Origin: Limnoglobus roseus
GTDB taxonomy: Bacteria; Planctomycetota; Planctomycetia; Gemmatales; Gemmataceae
Reading direction: 5' to 3'
NCBI RefSeq assembly: GCF_008254045.1
Contig: NZ_CP042425.1
Location: 8,880,163-8,944,162 of the forward strand
DNA: 64,000 nucleotides
Shown: one piece after another, positions 16,217 through 25,434 of the stretch
Layout of the letters: the number at the start of each line of letters is the position of its first letter
Numbering within the stretch: position 1 is the stretch's first letter
Program-made: the position numbers and the translations under genes
Notes under the pieces: model-generated
The model's input: only the letters and a program-made list of their open reading frames with translations
Told to the model about the DNA's origin: nothing
Databases searched by the model: none

Positions 16217-16789
16217 TCACTCGCCAAGGTAACTCTTCAGACGCCCGACGACCCGGTTCACGGTCCGCACAGACACGCCCGTCACGGCGGCGATCTCGTC
16301 GTAGGTGAACCCGTCGCGGAGCATTTGCAAGATCGGGTGGTAGGCGGGTGGCAGTTGTGCCAATAGGCCGTCCCACCGCTCGGCCGCAATCGCCGCTAAA
16401 CTGGGCGTCGGGTCACGGCCCGGGATCCCGGGCCGATTCGAGTCGCCATCCGACACCGGCGACACCACCTCGCGGGCGATGTCGTACTTCTGGGACTCAA
16501 ACCGCTGCCGGAAGACGTCCGCCACCTTATTCCGGGCCACCCGCCCCAGGAAGCCGGCCAGGGCTTCCGGCGTAGCGAACGTGCACCGCTCGGGGGGCAA
16601 GGCGAGGAGGGACGCCCAGACGTCCTGCACGAAGTCGAGCGAATCGAATTGCGTTCGCAGGCGGTCATGAAGGTTTCGGCGCACGGCAGCTCGAATCACC
16701 CCTCCATATCGCTCGAACAAGTCAGCCATCGCGGCGCGGTCACCCCTACGGAGGCCGTCAACCAGGTGGTTGAAATCCTGCGAGTCCAC
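16217..16789 (-). CDS. ECF-type RNA polymerase sigma factor
   Basis: 190 residues. Region 2 is at about 5-95 (MADLFERYGGVIRAAVRRNL, DSLDFVQDVWASLLAL, LAGFLGRVARNKVADVFRQR) and region 4 at about 130-188, with the helix-turn-helix YDEIAAVTGVSVRTVNRV. There is no anti-sigma gene next to it. Instead, a membrane kinase gene begins four bases after the stop, an arrangement known for kinase-linked planctomycete ECF groups. Confidence 0.9.
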   Translation of the reverse strand: MDSQDFNHLVDGLRRGDRAAMADLFERYGGVIRAAVRRNLHDRLRTQFDSLDFVQDVWASLLALPPERCTFATPEALAGFLGRVARNKVADVFRQRFESQKYDIAREVVSPVSDGDSNRPGIPGRDPTPSLAAIAAERWDGLLAQLPPAYHPILQMLRDGFTYDEIAAVTGVSVRTVNRVVGRLKSYLGE

Positions 16790-17208
16790 GGAATCGACGC
16801 CTACCTGTTTTGAATTGGTCGAAAGGTTTTACAAGGGCAGCATAGACGAGAAGAAATCCTGGGGCGAGCACTTTCCCGGATCTCTTCTACCATCCACTTG
16901 GGCGGCCGAGCCGAGAAGATTGGGATTGCACCTGCAATGACCGTGTGCGGTCAACTCGACGGGATGATTGCCGGCCTGCTCGATCGCGTCTTGGTCAAAA
17001 ACTATGGCCACGAGAAGTTTCTGCAATTTCAGCCGCCATGGGCCGAATCGAAACTGATCGCGTCTCCGATATCGGCCAAATCTAGCGCCCGGGCGTTTAC
17101 AAAAACGGGGTCGATTGTTGATGCGAGCGGACCTTCAACGCGGCCCGCACGCGGGCGATCGAGCAAGCCCCATCCCGAATTGACAGATATCAGGCTGCAG
17201 CCGGGGGT
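16790..17208. other. Gene-free stretch
   Basis: Between the sigma gene and a transposase relic. Several frames are open but none shows a family match or consistent codon bias. It is probably the sigma promoter region plus debris of the neighbouring insertion element. Confidence 0.45.
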
Positions 17209-17790
17209 CGTGTCGGAGCAGCCCGCCGAGCCGCTTCCGGCACCGCACCGGACCGAGCAGAACCTTGAGGAGCGTCGGCGGTTCCTCGGCGAGCGGAGTG
17301 TATTCCCGATACCTTGGTGCGGCCGCACGGAATTGTAATGGGTCAAACACTCGGTCAACGGGTGCCGCAGGTGCTTCTCGCCGAACACGGCGTAGTGGTC
17401 GCGCAACTCGTGCCGCAGCCTCTTCGCGAACCGCTCGGCGTGGGCGTTCAAGTTCATGGGTCTCGGCCCGACCCGCTCGACTGTCGCGCCCTCGGCCGTG
17501 TTCTCGGCGTCGAACTCTCGCGTGTACTTCCCTTCCTGGTCGATGATAAAGTCCGCCCGCGGCAGACACATCTCTTCCATCGTCATCGTGGTGTTCCGGG
17601 CCTGCTGCTTGACTCAGTCGGGGCGTGCCGTGACACCCGCGAGAATGCCTTCCGGCTTCCCGTGTGGAGGAAAAAAGCACGAACACTTCCACGGCGCACC
17701 GCGTCGTTCACGTCCCAACCCAACCGTTGTTGCTACCCGGGGAAGTTGGTCCATGTCGCCCTCATTCGGCCCACGTCCCGGGCCGTCAGC
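17209..17790 (-). pseudogene. rve-type transposase relic
   Basis: Fragments in two minus-strand frames: MEVFVLFSSTREAGRHSRG (about 17690), then MTMEEMCLPRADFIIDQEGK, YTREFDAENTAEGATVERVG, NLNAHAERFAKRLRHELRDH, YAVFGEKHLRHPLTECLTHY, NSVRPHQGIGNTL. This is the end of a DDE integrase-core transposase of the kind with AEGATVERVGPR and HYNxxRPHQGIGN. It is out of frame and lacks its N-terminus. It lies directly in front of the large kinase gene on the opposite strand. Confidence 0.7.
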
Positions 17791-17890
17791 CTCACCACAA
17801 CCGCGTGGAATGTGGGCAACTTCTCGGCCGCACTTGCGGATGCGACGATTCGATTCCATAGTCCATTCGCCCGGCCGTAACGAGGGTCCC

Positions 17891-20800
17891 ATGACGCCGC
17901 CCGTCGACGAGGCGACATTCGTGTCGCCGCACAAAAATCGGCCCCTAACCGAGGCCGACGCCCCAACCGTCGCTAACGACGCACTACCCGACCTGGGGGG
18001 CCACCGCTACGACCTGCGCGAGTTGATCGCCACCGGGGGGATGGGCGCCGTCTACCGGGCCTGGGACCGCCTCCTCTGTCGGGACGTGGCCGTGAAAGTC
18101 CCCCACACCAAGCCGTCCGGCCCCACGCTCGACCGGTTCCGCAACGAGGCGACGACCGCCGCCCAGTTGCAACACCCGAACATCCCGCCGGTGTACGACG
18201 TCGGTGCCCTGCCGGACGGTCGGCCGTTCTTGGCCATGAAACTCGTCGTCGGACGGACGCTCGACACGTTCATCCGAGACGGCTCTGCGACCCTCGACAT
18301 CCCGGCCGTGCTCGAGGCCGTTGCCCAGGCGATCGGGTACGCGCACGACCGCGGCATCCTCCACCGCGACTTGAAGCCGGCGAACGTCATGGTCGGGGCG
18401 TTTGGCGAAGTCCAGGTCATGGACTGGGGCTTGGCGAAATCGATCGGGCCGCCGTCCGGACGACATCCCGCGGCTCGGCCGGCCGCGACCGGCGGGGCCG
18501 CCTGCCCGTCGGCCGGCGACCTCGTCGGGACGCCCGCGTACATGGCGCCGGAACAGGCGAGCGGGGCGCCGCTCACACCGGCGGCCGACGTCTTCGGCCT
18601 CGGTGGCGTCCTCTGCGCGCTCCTCACCGGGGCGGGCCCGTTCGCCGACGACGACTCGGAATCGTCCCTGCGGCAGGCCGCGGGCGGGGCCGTGGGCGCA
18701 GCCCATGCCCGGCTGGACACGTGCGGCGCCCCGGCCCCCCTGATCGAGCTGGCGAAGCGGTGCCTCGCCGCCCGCCCCGCCGAGCGGCCGGCCAACGGGT
18801 CGGAGGTGGCGGTCGCCGTGGCCCGCATCCGGCTCGACGCCGACGACCGTGCGCGGCGGGCGACGCTGGCCCGGGCGGTGGCGGACGCCCGGCGGCGGTG
18901 GTGGGTGCGGGGGGCGGCGGCCGTCCTCCTCGTCCTCGCCGCCGGGACGGCCGCCGCGCTCTGGCAGACCGGGCGAGCGACAACGGCGGAAGCGGCGACG
19001 CGCGAGCAGTTGACGAAGACGGTCGCGGCGGAAGCCCAGGCCCGCGCGAAGGGCGAAGAGGCGGAGGCCGCCCTGCGGGTCGCCGGCGCGAGGACGGACC
19101 TGGCCCTCGGCGCGTTCCGGGAGTTGGTGTTCGGCGTGCAGGAGCGGTTGGAAGAGAGGCCGGGCACGCAAGACCTGCGGAAGGCCCTGCTCGGAGTCGC
19201 CCGCGACGGCCTGGAGAAGATCGTCGGCGACCCCCTCGCGCGCGGCCGCCCGGACCGGACACTGTTCGCCACCCGCATGCAACTCGGGGACTTGGAGCAG
19301 TCGCTCGGCCACACGGCGGCCGCCGACCGCGAGTATCGCGCCGGCGACGAACTACTCACCCGACTTCGGGCCGCCGACCCGGCGAACGCCGAACTTCAAC
19401 ACGACCGGGTGTTGATCCTCAGCCGCTTGGGCGACACGGCCCTGACGCTCGGCCGCCCGACCGAGGCGCGGGAACTGCTCCAGCGCGGCCTGGACGCCGC
19501 GGAAAGCCTGCTAGCCGCCGTTCCGGCCGACGAGAAAACCTGTCGCGTGCGCGACGCGCTCGCCAGCCGCATCGCCACCCTGGAACTGGACGCCGGGCGG
19601 CCGGAAGACGGACTTGCGTTTTTCCAGACTTGCCTGCCGGCGTTCCAGCGGCGGGCCGCGGCCGCACCGGCCGGCGCGGCGGCCCACCGCGACCTCGGCG
19701 TCGTGTACACGAAACTCGGCGACGGGGCTCTGAAACTCGGCCACGCCGCCGACGCGGAGGGCTACTTTCGACAGGCGTTCGACGTGTTTGACCGTCTCGC
19801 GGCCCCGCAGGACTTGGCCATCCTCTACGGCCGCCTTGGCGACGCGGCCGCCCACCAGAACCGCGTCGCCGACGCCCGCAGAAACTACGAACGGGAACAG
19901 GCTCTGTGCGAGCGACTGGCGGTCGAGGACCCGAAGGACGCCGGGCGGCAGAGAGCGGTTGCCGTCAGCCACGAGAAGCTCGGCAACTTGGCCCTCGCCG
20001 AAGGGCGGCGGGACGAGGCCCGCGACCGGTACCGCCGGGCGGCAGCCGGTCTCGAGCGGCTGGCCGAGGCCGATCCGGCGAACGGGTCGGTCCGCAAGGA
20101 CCAAGCGATCCTGTACGAGAAACTGGGGGCCGTGGCGTTCGACGCCGGGCAGACCGCGGCGGCGGCCGACTACCACGCGAAGGCGGCCGCCGCCTACGAG
20201 ACCCTCGTCGGCCTCGACCCGCGGGACACCGCCGCCCGCCGCTCTTGGGCCGTCAGCTGCTCCCGGCTCGGCGACGCCCTGTTGCGGCACGGCCGCACGG
20301 CCGAGGCGCGGGCCGCGTTCGAGCGATGGCACGCCCTCGCCGCGGAACTCGCCGCCCCGGACGACGCGGCCGCGAGGCTGGAGGTGGCGAAAGCCCTCAC
20401 CGGCCTCGGCGACACGACGTTGCAACTCGGGGACCGGGAGCGGGCAACCGCGTTCCAGCGACAGGCCCTCGCGATCCGGCAGGCGCTGGCCGCCGCCGCC
20501 CCCGGTGAGCTGGCCGTGCGGCGGGAACTCGGCGTCAGCCACGACCGCCTCGGCAACCTGGCCCTACAAGCCGGACAGTTCGAAGACGCCCTCGGCCACT
20601 ACGGCCGCGCGGCGGCCGTCGCCGAGGCGCTCGCCGCCGCCGACCCGGCGAACGTGAACGACCGCCGCGACCACGCCGCCGTGCTGGACCGGCTGGGGCT
20701 GGTGTCACTCCAACTCGGCCGCCCGGCGGAGGCCCTCGCCCACTGGGGTCGCTTCAACCGCCTCGCGCTTGAGGTGGCGGCCGCCGACCCGACGAACGCC

Positions 20801-21562
20801 CGCCACCGGCGGCTGGTCGGCATCAGTTGGGTGCGACTCGGCGAAGCCGCCCACCGCCTCGGCCGGACCGCAGAGGCGCTGGAGCACTTCCGCCGCGGCG
20901 TCGAGGTCGCCCGGTCGGCCCGCGACGCCGACCCGGCCAGCCTGGAAGCGGCGACCGACCTGTTCGTCCTGAGTCTGAAGTTCGGCAACGTCTACAAGGA
21001 CTTGCACCGCTACGCCGACGCGGTCGGGTGGTTCGCGGCCGGGCGAGCGGCCCTACTGCCGTGGCACGAGAAGGGGCGGCTCACGGGGTCGGCCGCGGAC
21101 TACGTCGCAATGATGGACCGGGAGTTGGAACTGTGCCGTGACGCCCGGCGGGCCGTCGAGGATGTCGAATTCGTCTTCGGCCTTCCCGCGGCCCGCGTGC
21201 CCGATCTGGCGTTGATCCGCGTCAAGAGCCTGATCGGCAGTGGGCGGCAGGCTGAGGCCATCGACACGGCGGAACGGCTCGCCAATTGGGCCGAGTTGCA
21301 AGGCCGCGACGCCGCAGACCATTGCTACAACGCCGCGTGTGCCGTGGCCCTGTGTTGCCGCACGCCGGCGGACCCGCTACTGGACAAGGCCCTCGCGTTG
21401 TTGCAAGCGGCGACCGCCCGCGGGTACTTCACGCCGGCGACCGTCGCCCACTTCAAACGGGATTCGGACTTCGACGGCATCCGCACGTGCCCCAAATTTG
21501 TCGCGTTCGTGGCCGCGCTGGAACGCGGCCGGGAAGCCGCCCCGCGGCCGCGGGAAAAATGA
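17891..21562 (+). CDS. Membrane Ser/Thr protein kinase with long TPR solenoid
   Basis: 1223 residues from ATG 17891 with GAGGG seven bases upstream; the frame is open further upstream but that part overlaps a transposase relic. Kinase domain at about 40-310: GGMGAVYRAWD, Lys 69 (VAVKVPH), HRDLKPANVM (158-167), MDWGLAK with DWG in place of DFG, YMAPEQASG. A membrane helix follows near 335-355 (AAAVLLVLAAGTAAALW), then a short coiled coil. The rest is a repetitive TPR array of about 20 units (for example SHDRLGNLALQAGQFEDALG). DWGLAK kinases with TPR ectodomains are typical of planctomycetes. It forms no operon with its neighbours. Confidence 0.93.
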   Translation: MTPPVDEATFVSPHKNRPLTEADAPTVANDALPDLGGHRYDLRELIATGGMGAVYRAWDRLLCRDVAVKVPHTKPSGPTLDRFRNEATTAAQLQHPNIPPVYDVGALPDGRPFLAMKLVVGRTLDTFIRDGSATLDIPAVLEAVAQAIGYAHDRGILHRDLKPANVMVGAFGEVQVMDWGLAKSIGPPSGRHPAARPAATGGAACPSAGDLVGTPAYMAPEQASGAPLTPAADVFGLGGVLCALLTGAGPFADDDSESSLRQAAGGAVGAAHARLDTCGAPAPLIELAKRCLAARPAERPANGSEVAVAVARIRLDADDRARRATLARAVADARRRWWVRGAAAVLLVLAAGTAAALWQTGRATTAEAATREQLTKTVAAEAQARAKGEEAEAALRVAGARTDLALGAFRELVFGVQERLEERPGTQDLRKALLGVARDGLEKIVGDPLARGRPDRTLFATRMQLGDLEQSLGHTAAADREYRAGDELLTRLRAADPANAELQHDRVLILSRLGDTALTLGRPTEARELLQRGLDAAESLLAAVPADEKTCRVRDALASRIATLELDAGRPEDGLAFFQTCLPAFQRRAAAAPAGAAAHRDLGVVYTKLGDGALKLGHAADAEGYFRQAFDVFDRLAAPQDLAILYGRLGDAAAHQNRVADARRNYEREQALCERLAVEDPKDAGRQRAVAVSHEKLGNLALAEGRRDEARDRYRRAAAGLERLAEADPANGSVRKDQAILYEKLGAVAFDAGQTAAAADYHAKAAAAYETLVGLDPRDTAARRSWAVSCSRLGDALLRHGRTAEARAAFERWHALAAELAAPDDAAARLEVAKALTGLGDTTLQLGDRERATAFQRQALAIRQALAAAAPGELAVRRELGVSHDRLGNLALQAGQFEDALGHYGRAAAVAEALAAADPANVNDRRDHAAVLDRLGLVSLQLGRPAEALAHWGRFNRLALEVAAADPTNARHRRLVGISWVRLGEAAHRLGRTAEALEHFRRGVEVARSARDADPASLEAATDLFVLSLKFGNVYKDLHRYADAVGWFAAGRAALLPWHEKGRLTGSAADYVAMMDRELELCRDARRAVEDVEFVFGLPAARVPDLALIRVKSLIGSGRQAEAIDTAERLANWAELQGRDAADHCYNAACAVALCCRTPADPLLDKALALLQAATARGYFTPATVAHFKRDSDFDGIRTCPKFVAFVAALERGREAAPRPREK

Positions 21563-22278
21563 CGCCCTCGTGATTCCGAGGAACCTCTCGACCGCCCGAC
21601 GGTTGATGATCGGGTGGGGGCAAAGTCCGCTCTTTCGCGGCCCGTTCCGATCCACGTTCGTCCCGGTGCAGTCAGTCGTGGTGGCTCTGGTTTTGGGTCA
21701 CGGCGTGAGAGGACGACTCGGCCGCGAGGTCCAAAGATGAGAAGAAGTCGTGCGGCTGTTAACTCGAAGGATTCCGGTTTGGCCTGAACCCGATTTCGCC
21801 CCCTGAGTTAACACAACTTGAGACATCCGAGTTCGAACGCGGCTTCACTCGGACGCCGGGGCGGATTCTCACAGGAGTCGTTTCCCCATGGCCCTTCTCG
21901 ATTCAAACCGACGGAATCCCCGGGAAACAAGCTATTCTCGCATAGTCGGAGAGAATCTCGCGCCGAGAGTCACGCCTGAAAGTTCGCAATCTGTTCTCCC
22001 CGGGGAGTTCGTCAGGCCGGTCGCGGAACTTCGGACCGGCGGGTTAACGGAAACGGCCGAGAGTGTGAACTCTAGGCCGTCCGCATCTCTCGGCTCGTTT
22101 TCAAGCCTTTCGCGCGTTTCTCAAGTCTCAGCCAGAGTCTCTAGTTCGCGAAACGCAATCGAGGGTGCGAGGCGAAACGCTTGGGTTCGTCTCGCACCCC
22201 GAGACGAACGGAGAAAAACTCTCGCCGTCTCGGCTTAACAGACCCAGGGGTTAACACAACCCGATTGGGATAAGCAAT
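21563..22278. other. Long gap of lower GC with a doubtful small ORF
   Basis: 716 bases between the kinase and the YgjP-like gene. A plus-strand frame 21888-22238 (116 codons, AGGAG 11 bases upstream) is open, but its Ser/Arg-rich product and weak third-position GC do not look coding. The sequence GTTAACACAAC occurs twice, at about 21804 and 22252, bracketing most of the gap. Nothing else was recognised. Confidence 0.4.
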
Positions 22279-22998
22279 CTATGGGCGATCCCAGGATTCG
22301 GCGGCCAACGGGAGTTCGTTCAATTCCACCCGTGCCTCCCGCCAGGGCGGGTAGTGCTTCTCGAGCAACTCGACGAACCGATCGCTGTGAGTCGGCTCGA
22401 TCAGGTGGACCATTTCGTGGACGACGACGTACTCCAGCAGGTCCTTCGGCTTTTTGCCGAGTTCCGAGTTCAGGCGGATGCGATTGGCCCGGTGGTTACA
22501 GCTCCCCCACTTCGTCCGCATCCGCTGGAGGTGGTACCCCGCAACGGGCACTTTCAGTTTCGGCTCCCACTTCCGGATCAGCCCAGGCACGACTTCGTGG
22601 AGCAGTGCCCGGTGCCACCGGCTCATCACCGCGTCCCGCGTCGCCCGGTCGCTGCCTGGGCGAACCGAGAGCGTGATCCGCCGGTGGTCGTGAGACACGG
22701 CGGGCTTGGCGTCCCGCTCGACGACGGACAGGAGGTAGCGGCGGCCCCACAGGTAATGGCTCTCCCGCTCGACGAACTGCCGCGGGGTTTCCCGGGCCTG
22801 AGCCAGCAGCCGTGCCTGCTGGGCGCGGATCCACGTCAGCTTGGACACGGCGTACGCCCGCGCCACGTCCGGCCGGGTGGCCCGCGGTGCGACCAGGGTC
22901 ACGCGGCCGGCGGGCGGGTGGACGGACAGGTGGACGTGCTTCACAGACTTGCCGGGATCGCGTACCACTCGCGGAAGGCCGACCGGCTCGCCGCCCAC
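22279..22998 (-). CDS. YgjP-type zinc metallopeptidase (DUF45 fold)
   Basis: 239 residues from GTG 22998 (GTG 23004 is equally possible). The N-terminal beta part reads VKHVHLSVHPPAGRVTLVAP, then SKLTWIRAQQARLLAQAR. The catalytic motif is HEMVH in LLEYVVVHEMVHLIEPTHSD with the third ligand in THSDRF; LQRMRTKWGSCNHRANRIRL is the second family signature. These proteins are small cytosolic metallopeptidases often encoded in type I restriction operons next to a helicase-like gene. A helicase tail starts just upstream on the opposite strand. The frame is open further upstream, but that part is antisense to the helicase tail. Confidence 0.8.
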   Translation of the reverse strand: MGGEPVGLPRVVRDPGKSVKHVHLSVHPPAGRVTLVAPRATRPDVARAYAVSKLTWIRAQQARLLAQARETPRQFVERESHYLWGRRYLLSVVERDAKPAVSHDHRRITLSVRPGSDRATRDAVMSRWHRALLHEVVPGLIRKWEPKLKVPVAGYHLQRMRTKWGSCNHRANRIRLNSELGKKPKDLLEYVVVHEMVHLIEPTHSDRFVELLEKHYPPWREARVELNELPLAAESWDRP

Positions 22999-23625
22999 CC
23001 GCACGCCGACCCGTTCGCCGCCGCCGTCCTCGACCCGGCGTACCCGCTCGTCGTCGTCGTCCACGACGAGGCCGCCAGCCAGGTCCGGAACCCGTTCGAG
23101 CAGGCCCTGATCGGGCCCCTCCTGCGGGCCCTGGCCGACCCGGCGACGTACGGGCTCGACGCGGTCGACGGGCTGGGCGTGGTCGTCCCGCACCGGGCCC
23201 AGCGGGCGGCGTTGCAGCAGGCGTTCCCGAAGCTCAGCGTCCTCGACCCGGCCACCGGCCTGCCGGGGCGGTCGGCGGTGGACACGGTCGAGCGGTTCCA
23301 GGGCGGCGAGCGGACGGTCGTGCTCGTGAGCGCGACGGAGAGCGACCGCGGGTACCTCTTGGCGTCGGCCGGGTTCCTGCTCGACCCGCGGCGGTTGACG
23401 GTGGCCGTCAGCCGGGCCAAGCGGAAGATGGTCCTCGTGGCGTCCCGAACCGTGTTCTCCCTGTTCAGCCCGGACGAGGGGACGTTCGCCAACGCGCTGC
23501 GGTGGAAGAACCTGCTCTCGCGAACGTGCACGACCGAACTCTGGGCGGGTGATCGGGACGGTGTCCGCGTCGAAGTGTGGGGCGGCGCGGGCGAGGCGAG
23601 TGCGTCGACGGACATACACGGCTGA
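22999..23625 (+). pseudogene. C-terminal third of an SF1-type helicase (fragment 1)
   Basis: About 208 residues without a start: DPAYPLVVVVHDEAASQVRN, GLGVVVPHRAQRAALQQAF, DTVERFQGGERTVVLVSATE, FLLDPRRLTVAVSRAKRKMV, LVASRTVFSLFSPDEGTFAN. FQGGERTVVLVS and the xTVAVSRAK motif are helicase motifs V and VI of the AAA_12-type superfamily 1 proteins. The ATP-binding half (motifs I-IV) is absent and the 5' end abuts the YgjP-like gene. A second copy of the last 78 residues lies at 31419-31655. Confidence 0.8.
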
Positions 23626-23678
23626 CCGGGCGGGTAGGCCGCTTCCGCGGGCGGATGCCCAATCGGTTTCGCGGGCGG

Positions 23679-23823
23679 TTACTTCCCGGGTTTGGGATCG
23701 GCCTTCGGCAGGAATGGGCGGTTGTCGGGTGTTCTGGCGGCCTCGGAGACGGACTTACCTTTGCCGGTGACCAGTTGCACGGCCGCGACCTTGAACTCGC
23801 GGGTGAATGTTCGTCGTGCTTCT
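23679..23823 (-). pseudogene. IS3 OrfA transposase fragment
   Basis: Encodes EARRTFTREFKVAAVQLVTG, then KGKSVSEAARTPDN and TAA. This is the N-terminal helix-turn-helix of IS3-type OrfA (xRRxFTxEFKxxAVxLV). Only one helical unit is left; the rest reads into unrelated sequence. Confidence 0.65.
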
Positions 23824-24156
23824 GATATCAGGGGCTCCTCTGCGGGAAGAGTACCCTTTACTCCGTGTCCGCAACTCGTGGGCAAGTTCAGCGAACGTCC
23901 ACCCGCCGGACGAGCAGAGGCCGTCCCCCCGTCGTGCTTGCGGAGCCGCTTAACCATGAACGCGGGCGGCAACTTCTCCTCACCGAGCAGATGAGGGCCG
24001 ACGGCATCCGCGGTCGGGTCGACCTTGAACACCCCGTCGCCTCCCACTCGCCGAACGATTGGTTCGTCCTCAGCAACTCGGACGAACGGGAAGTCCGTCC
24101 TACGCGGAAATCATCTCCAGTTGAACACCAAAACAATTCCTCGGTGCCGTTCGGCG
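23824..24156. other. Gene-free stretch
   Basis: Downstream of the outer-surface operon that ends at 24157 and next to the IS3 fragment. No coding frame with support and no clear terminator hairpin were found. Confidence 0.4.
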
Positions 24157-25434
24157 TCAATACTTCGGAAAGATGGCCGGGGACGGGAAGCGTTCTTCCA
24201 GATTGGCTCCGTCGTTGAGGTATTCCTCTCGCGGCACCTGGACCTGCGGCCACGTGTTGGGGCGGACGCGCACGACGCGGCTGGGGCGGAGACCTTCGAT
24301 GATGAGATCCGTCTCGAACCGAATCTGGACGCCGCTGCTGCCGAGCGGCTGTTCGCCCGCGGCCTTCGTGACTTCGAGGACGGAGCCGCGGGACGCCATG
24401 TGGGCGGGGCCGTAGGCACCGTGGGTGTGCTTCAGGGTGTTCTCGACCGCGTTCATCATCGCGGGCACGTCCTTCTTGAAGTCGGCGTAGAGCGTGGCGT
24501 CCATCCCGCCGAACAGGGTCGCGGTCACGGTCGCGCGGCCGAACTTGCCGTACTCGACGGCGTCCACCCACGCGGGCATCCAGCGGCTGCGGATGAATGC
24601 CTTGTGCGTTTCCGTTTGATTCTTGGCGGCCCGCTGCAACGAGGCGTCGTCCAACCAGATGTCCGAGACGTGGAAGCGGGTGAAAATTCCGTCGGCCGTC
24701 GGCTTCCAGGTGATGCCGAGTTGCACGGCTTGGCCGCCGAGCGACTTCTTTCCGCCCGTGGGCCAAAGGCCGTCGGCGATCACGTCTTCGACCGTAAGGC
24801 ATTCGCGGCCACGCCAAACGCGGGTGGCGGCGTCGAAGGTGAGCTTTTCCTCCTCGGCCTTACCGTCGTCCGCATTCTTCTGAACCCGGCTGGCGACGAT
24901 CGTTCCCGCGTTGTTCTTCACGTCCACTTCCTTGAGTTTCCACACTTTGCCTTCGCGCAGGCAGTGGCTCGGCTCGTCTTCGAGGAGCAGGACGTGATTC
25001 TCTGCCGGGAAAATGCCCGAGCCCCGGTTGTGGTTCGCGTCCTCTTTCTTGCTGTTCACCGGGAGCACCGGCACGGCGGACGTCTTCAGGTCGGGCGGGA
25101 GAAAAGCCCGCACGTGCATCACGGTGCCGAGGGGAACGTCCCGAAGGTCGGCCGGGGCACCACGGTAGCGGACCATGCCGTAGGGGAGCATCGCGAACGG
25201 GTGCGGGTCGTTGCGGAAGAACATGCCCGACCCTTGCAGGCGGATGCTGCCGCGGCGGTTGGCGTGATCGACGAAGACGAGTTCGCCCCGGTACGAATGC
25301 GCCTTCTCCAACGGCGGGAACTTCCCGGCTTCGGGGCGGAACGGCTCGTCCTTTTCGGGCGGAGCCGACACCGCGTACGGTGAGAACGCGAGGCACACGG
25401 CCACGAGGGCGAGCGGTTGAAGAGATCGCGTCAT
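24157..25434 (-). CDS. Secreted planctomycete protein of unknown function, operon gene 3
   Basis: 425 residues with a cleavable signal peptide (SLQPLALVAVCLAFSPYAVS then APPEKDEP). The next 180 residues contain a beta-rich part (YRGELVFVDHANRRGSIRLQ, MFFRNDPHPFAMLPYGMVRY) and then a mixed domain (VEYGKFGRATVTATLFGGMD, ATLYADFKKDVPAMMNAVEN). I do not recognise the family. Its ATG overlaps the stop of the DUF1552 gene by four bases, so it is translated with it and probably acts with it in the periplasm. Confidence 0.8.
   Translation of the reverse strand: MTRSLQPLALVAVCLAFSPYAVSAPPEKDEPFRPEAGKFPPLEKAHSYRGELVFVDHANRRGSIRLQGSGMFFRNDPHPFAMLPYGMVRYRGAPADLRDVPLGTVMHVRAFLPPDLKTSAVPVLPVNSKKEDANHNRGSGIFPAENHVLLLEDEPSHCLREGKVWKLKEVDVKNNAGTIVASRVQKNADDGKAEEEKLTFDAATRVWRGRECLTVEDVIADGLWPTGGKKSLGGQAVQLGITWKPTADGIFTRFHVSDIWLDDASLQRAAKNQTETHKAFIRSRWMPAWVDAVEYGKFGRATVTATLFGGMDATLYADFKKDVPAMMNAVENTLKHTHGAYGPAHMASRGSVLEVTKAAGEQPLGSSGVQIRFETDLIIEGLRPSRVVRVRPNTWPQVQVPREEYLNDGANLEERFPSPAIFPKY

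Noticed and set aside
21888..22238. 116-codon ORF as a real gene
   Set aside because: Weak third-position GC and Ser/Arg-rich product; kept only as a note on the gap.
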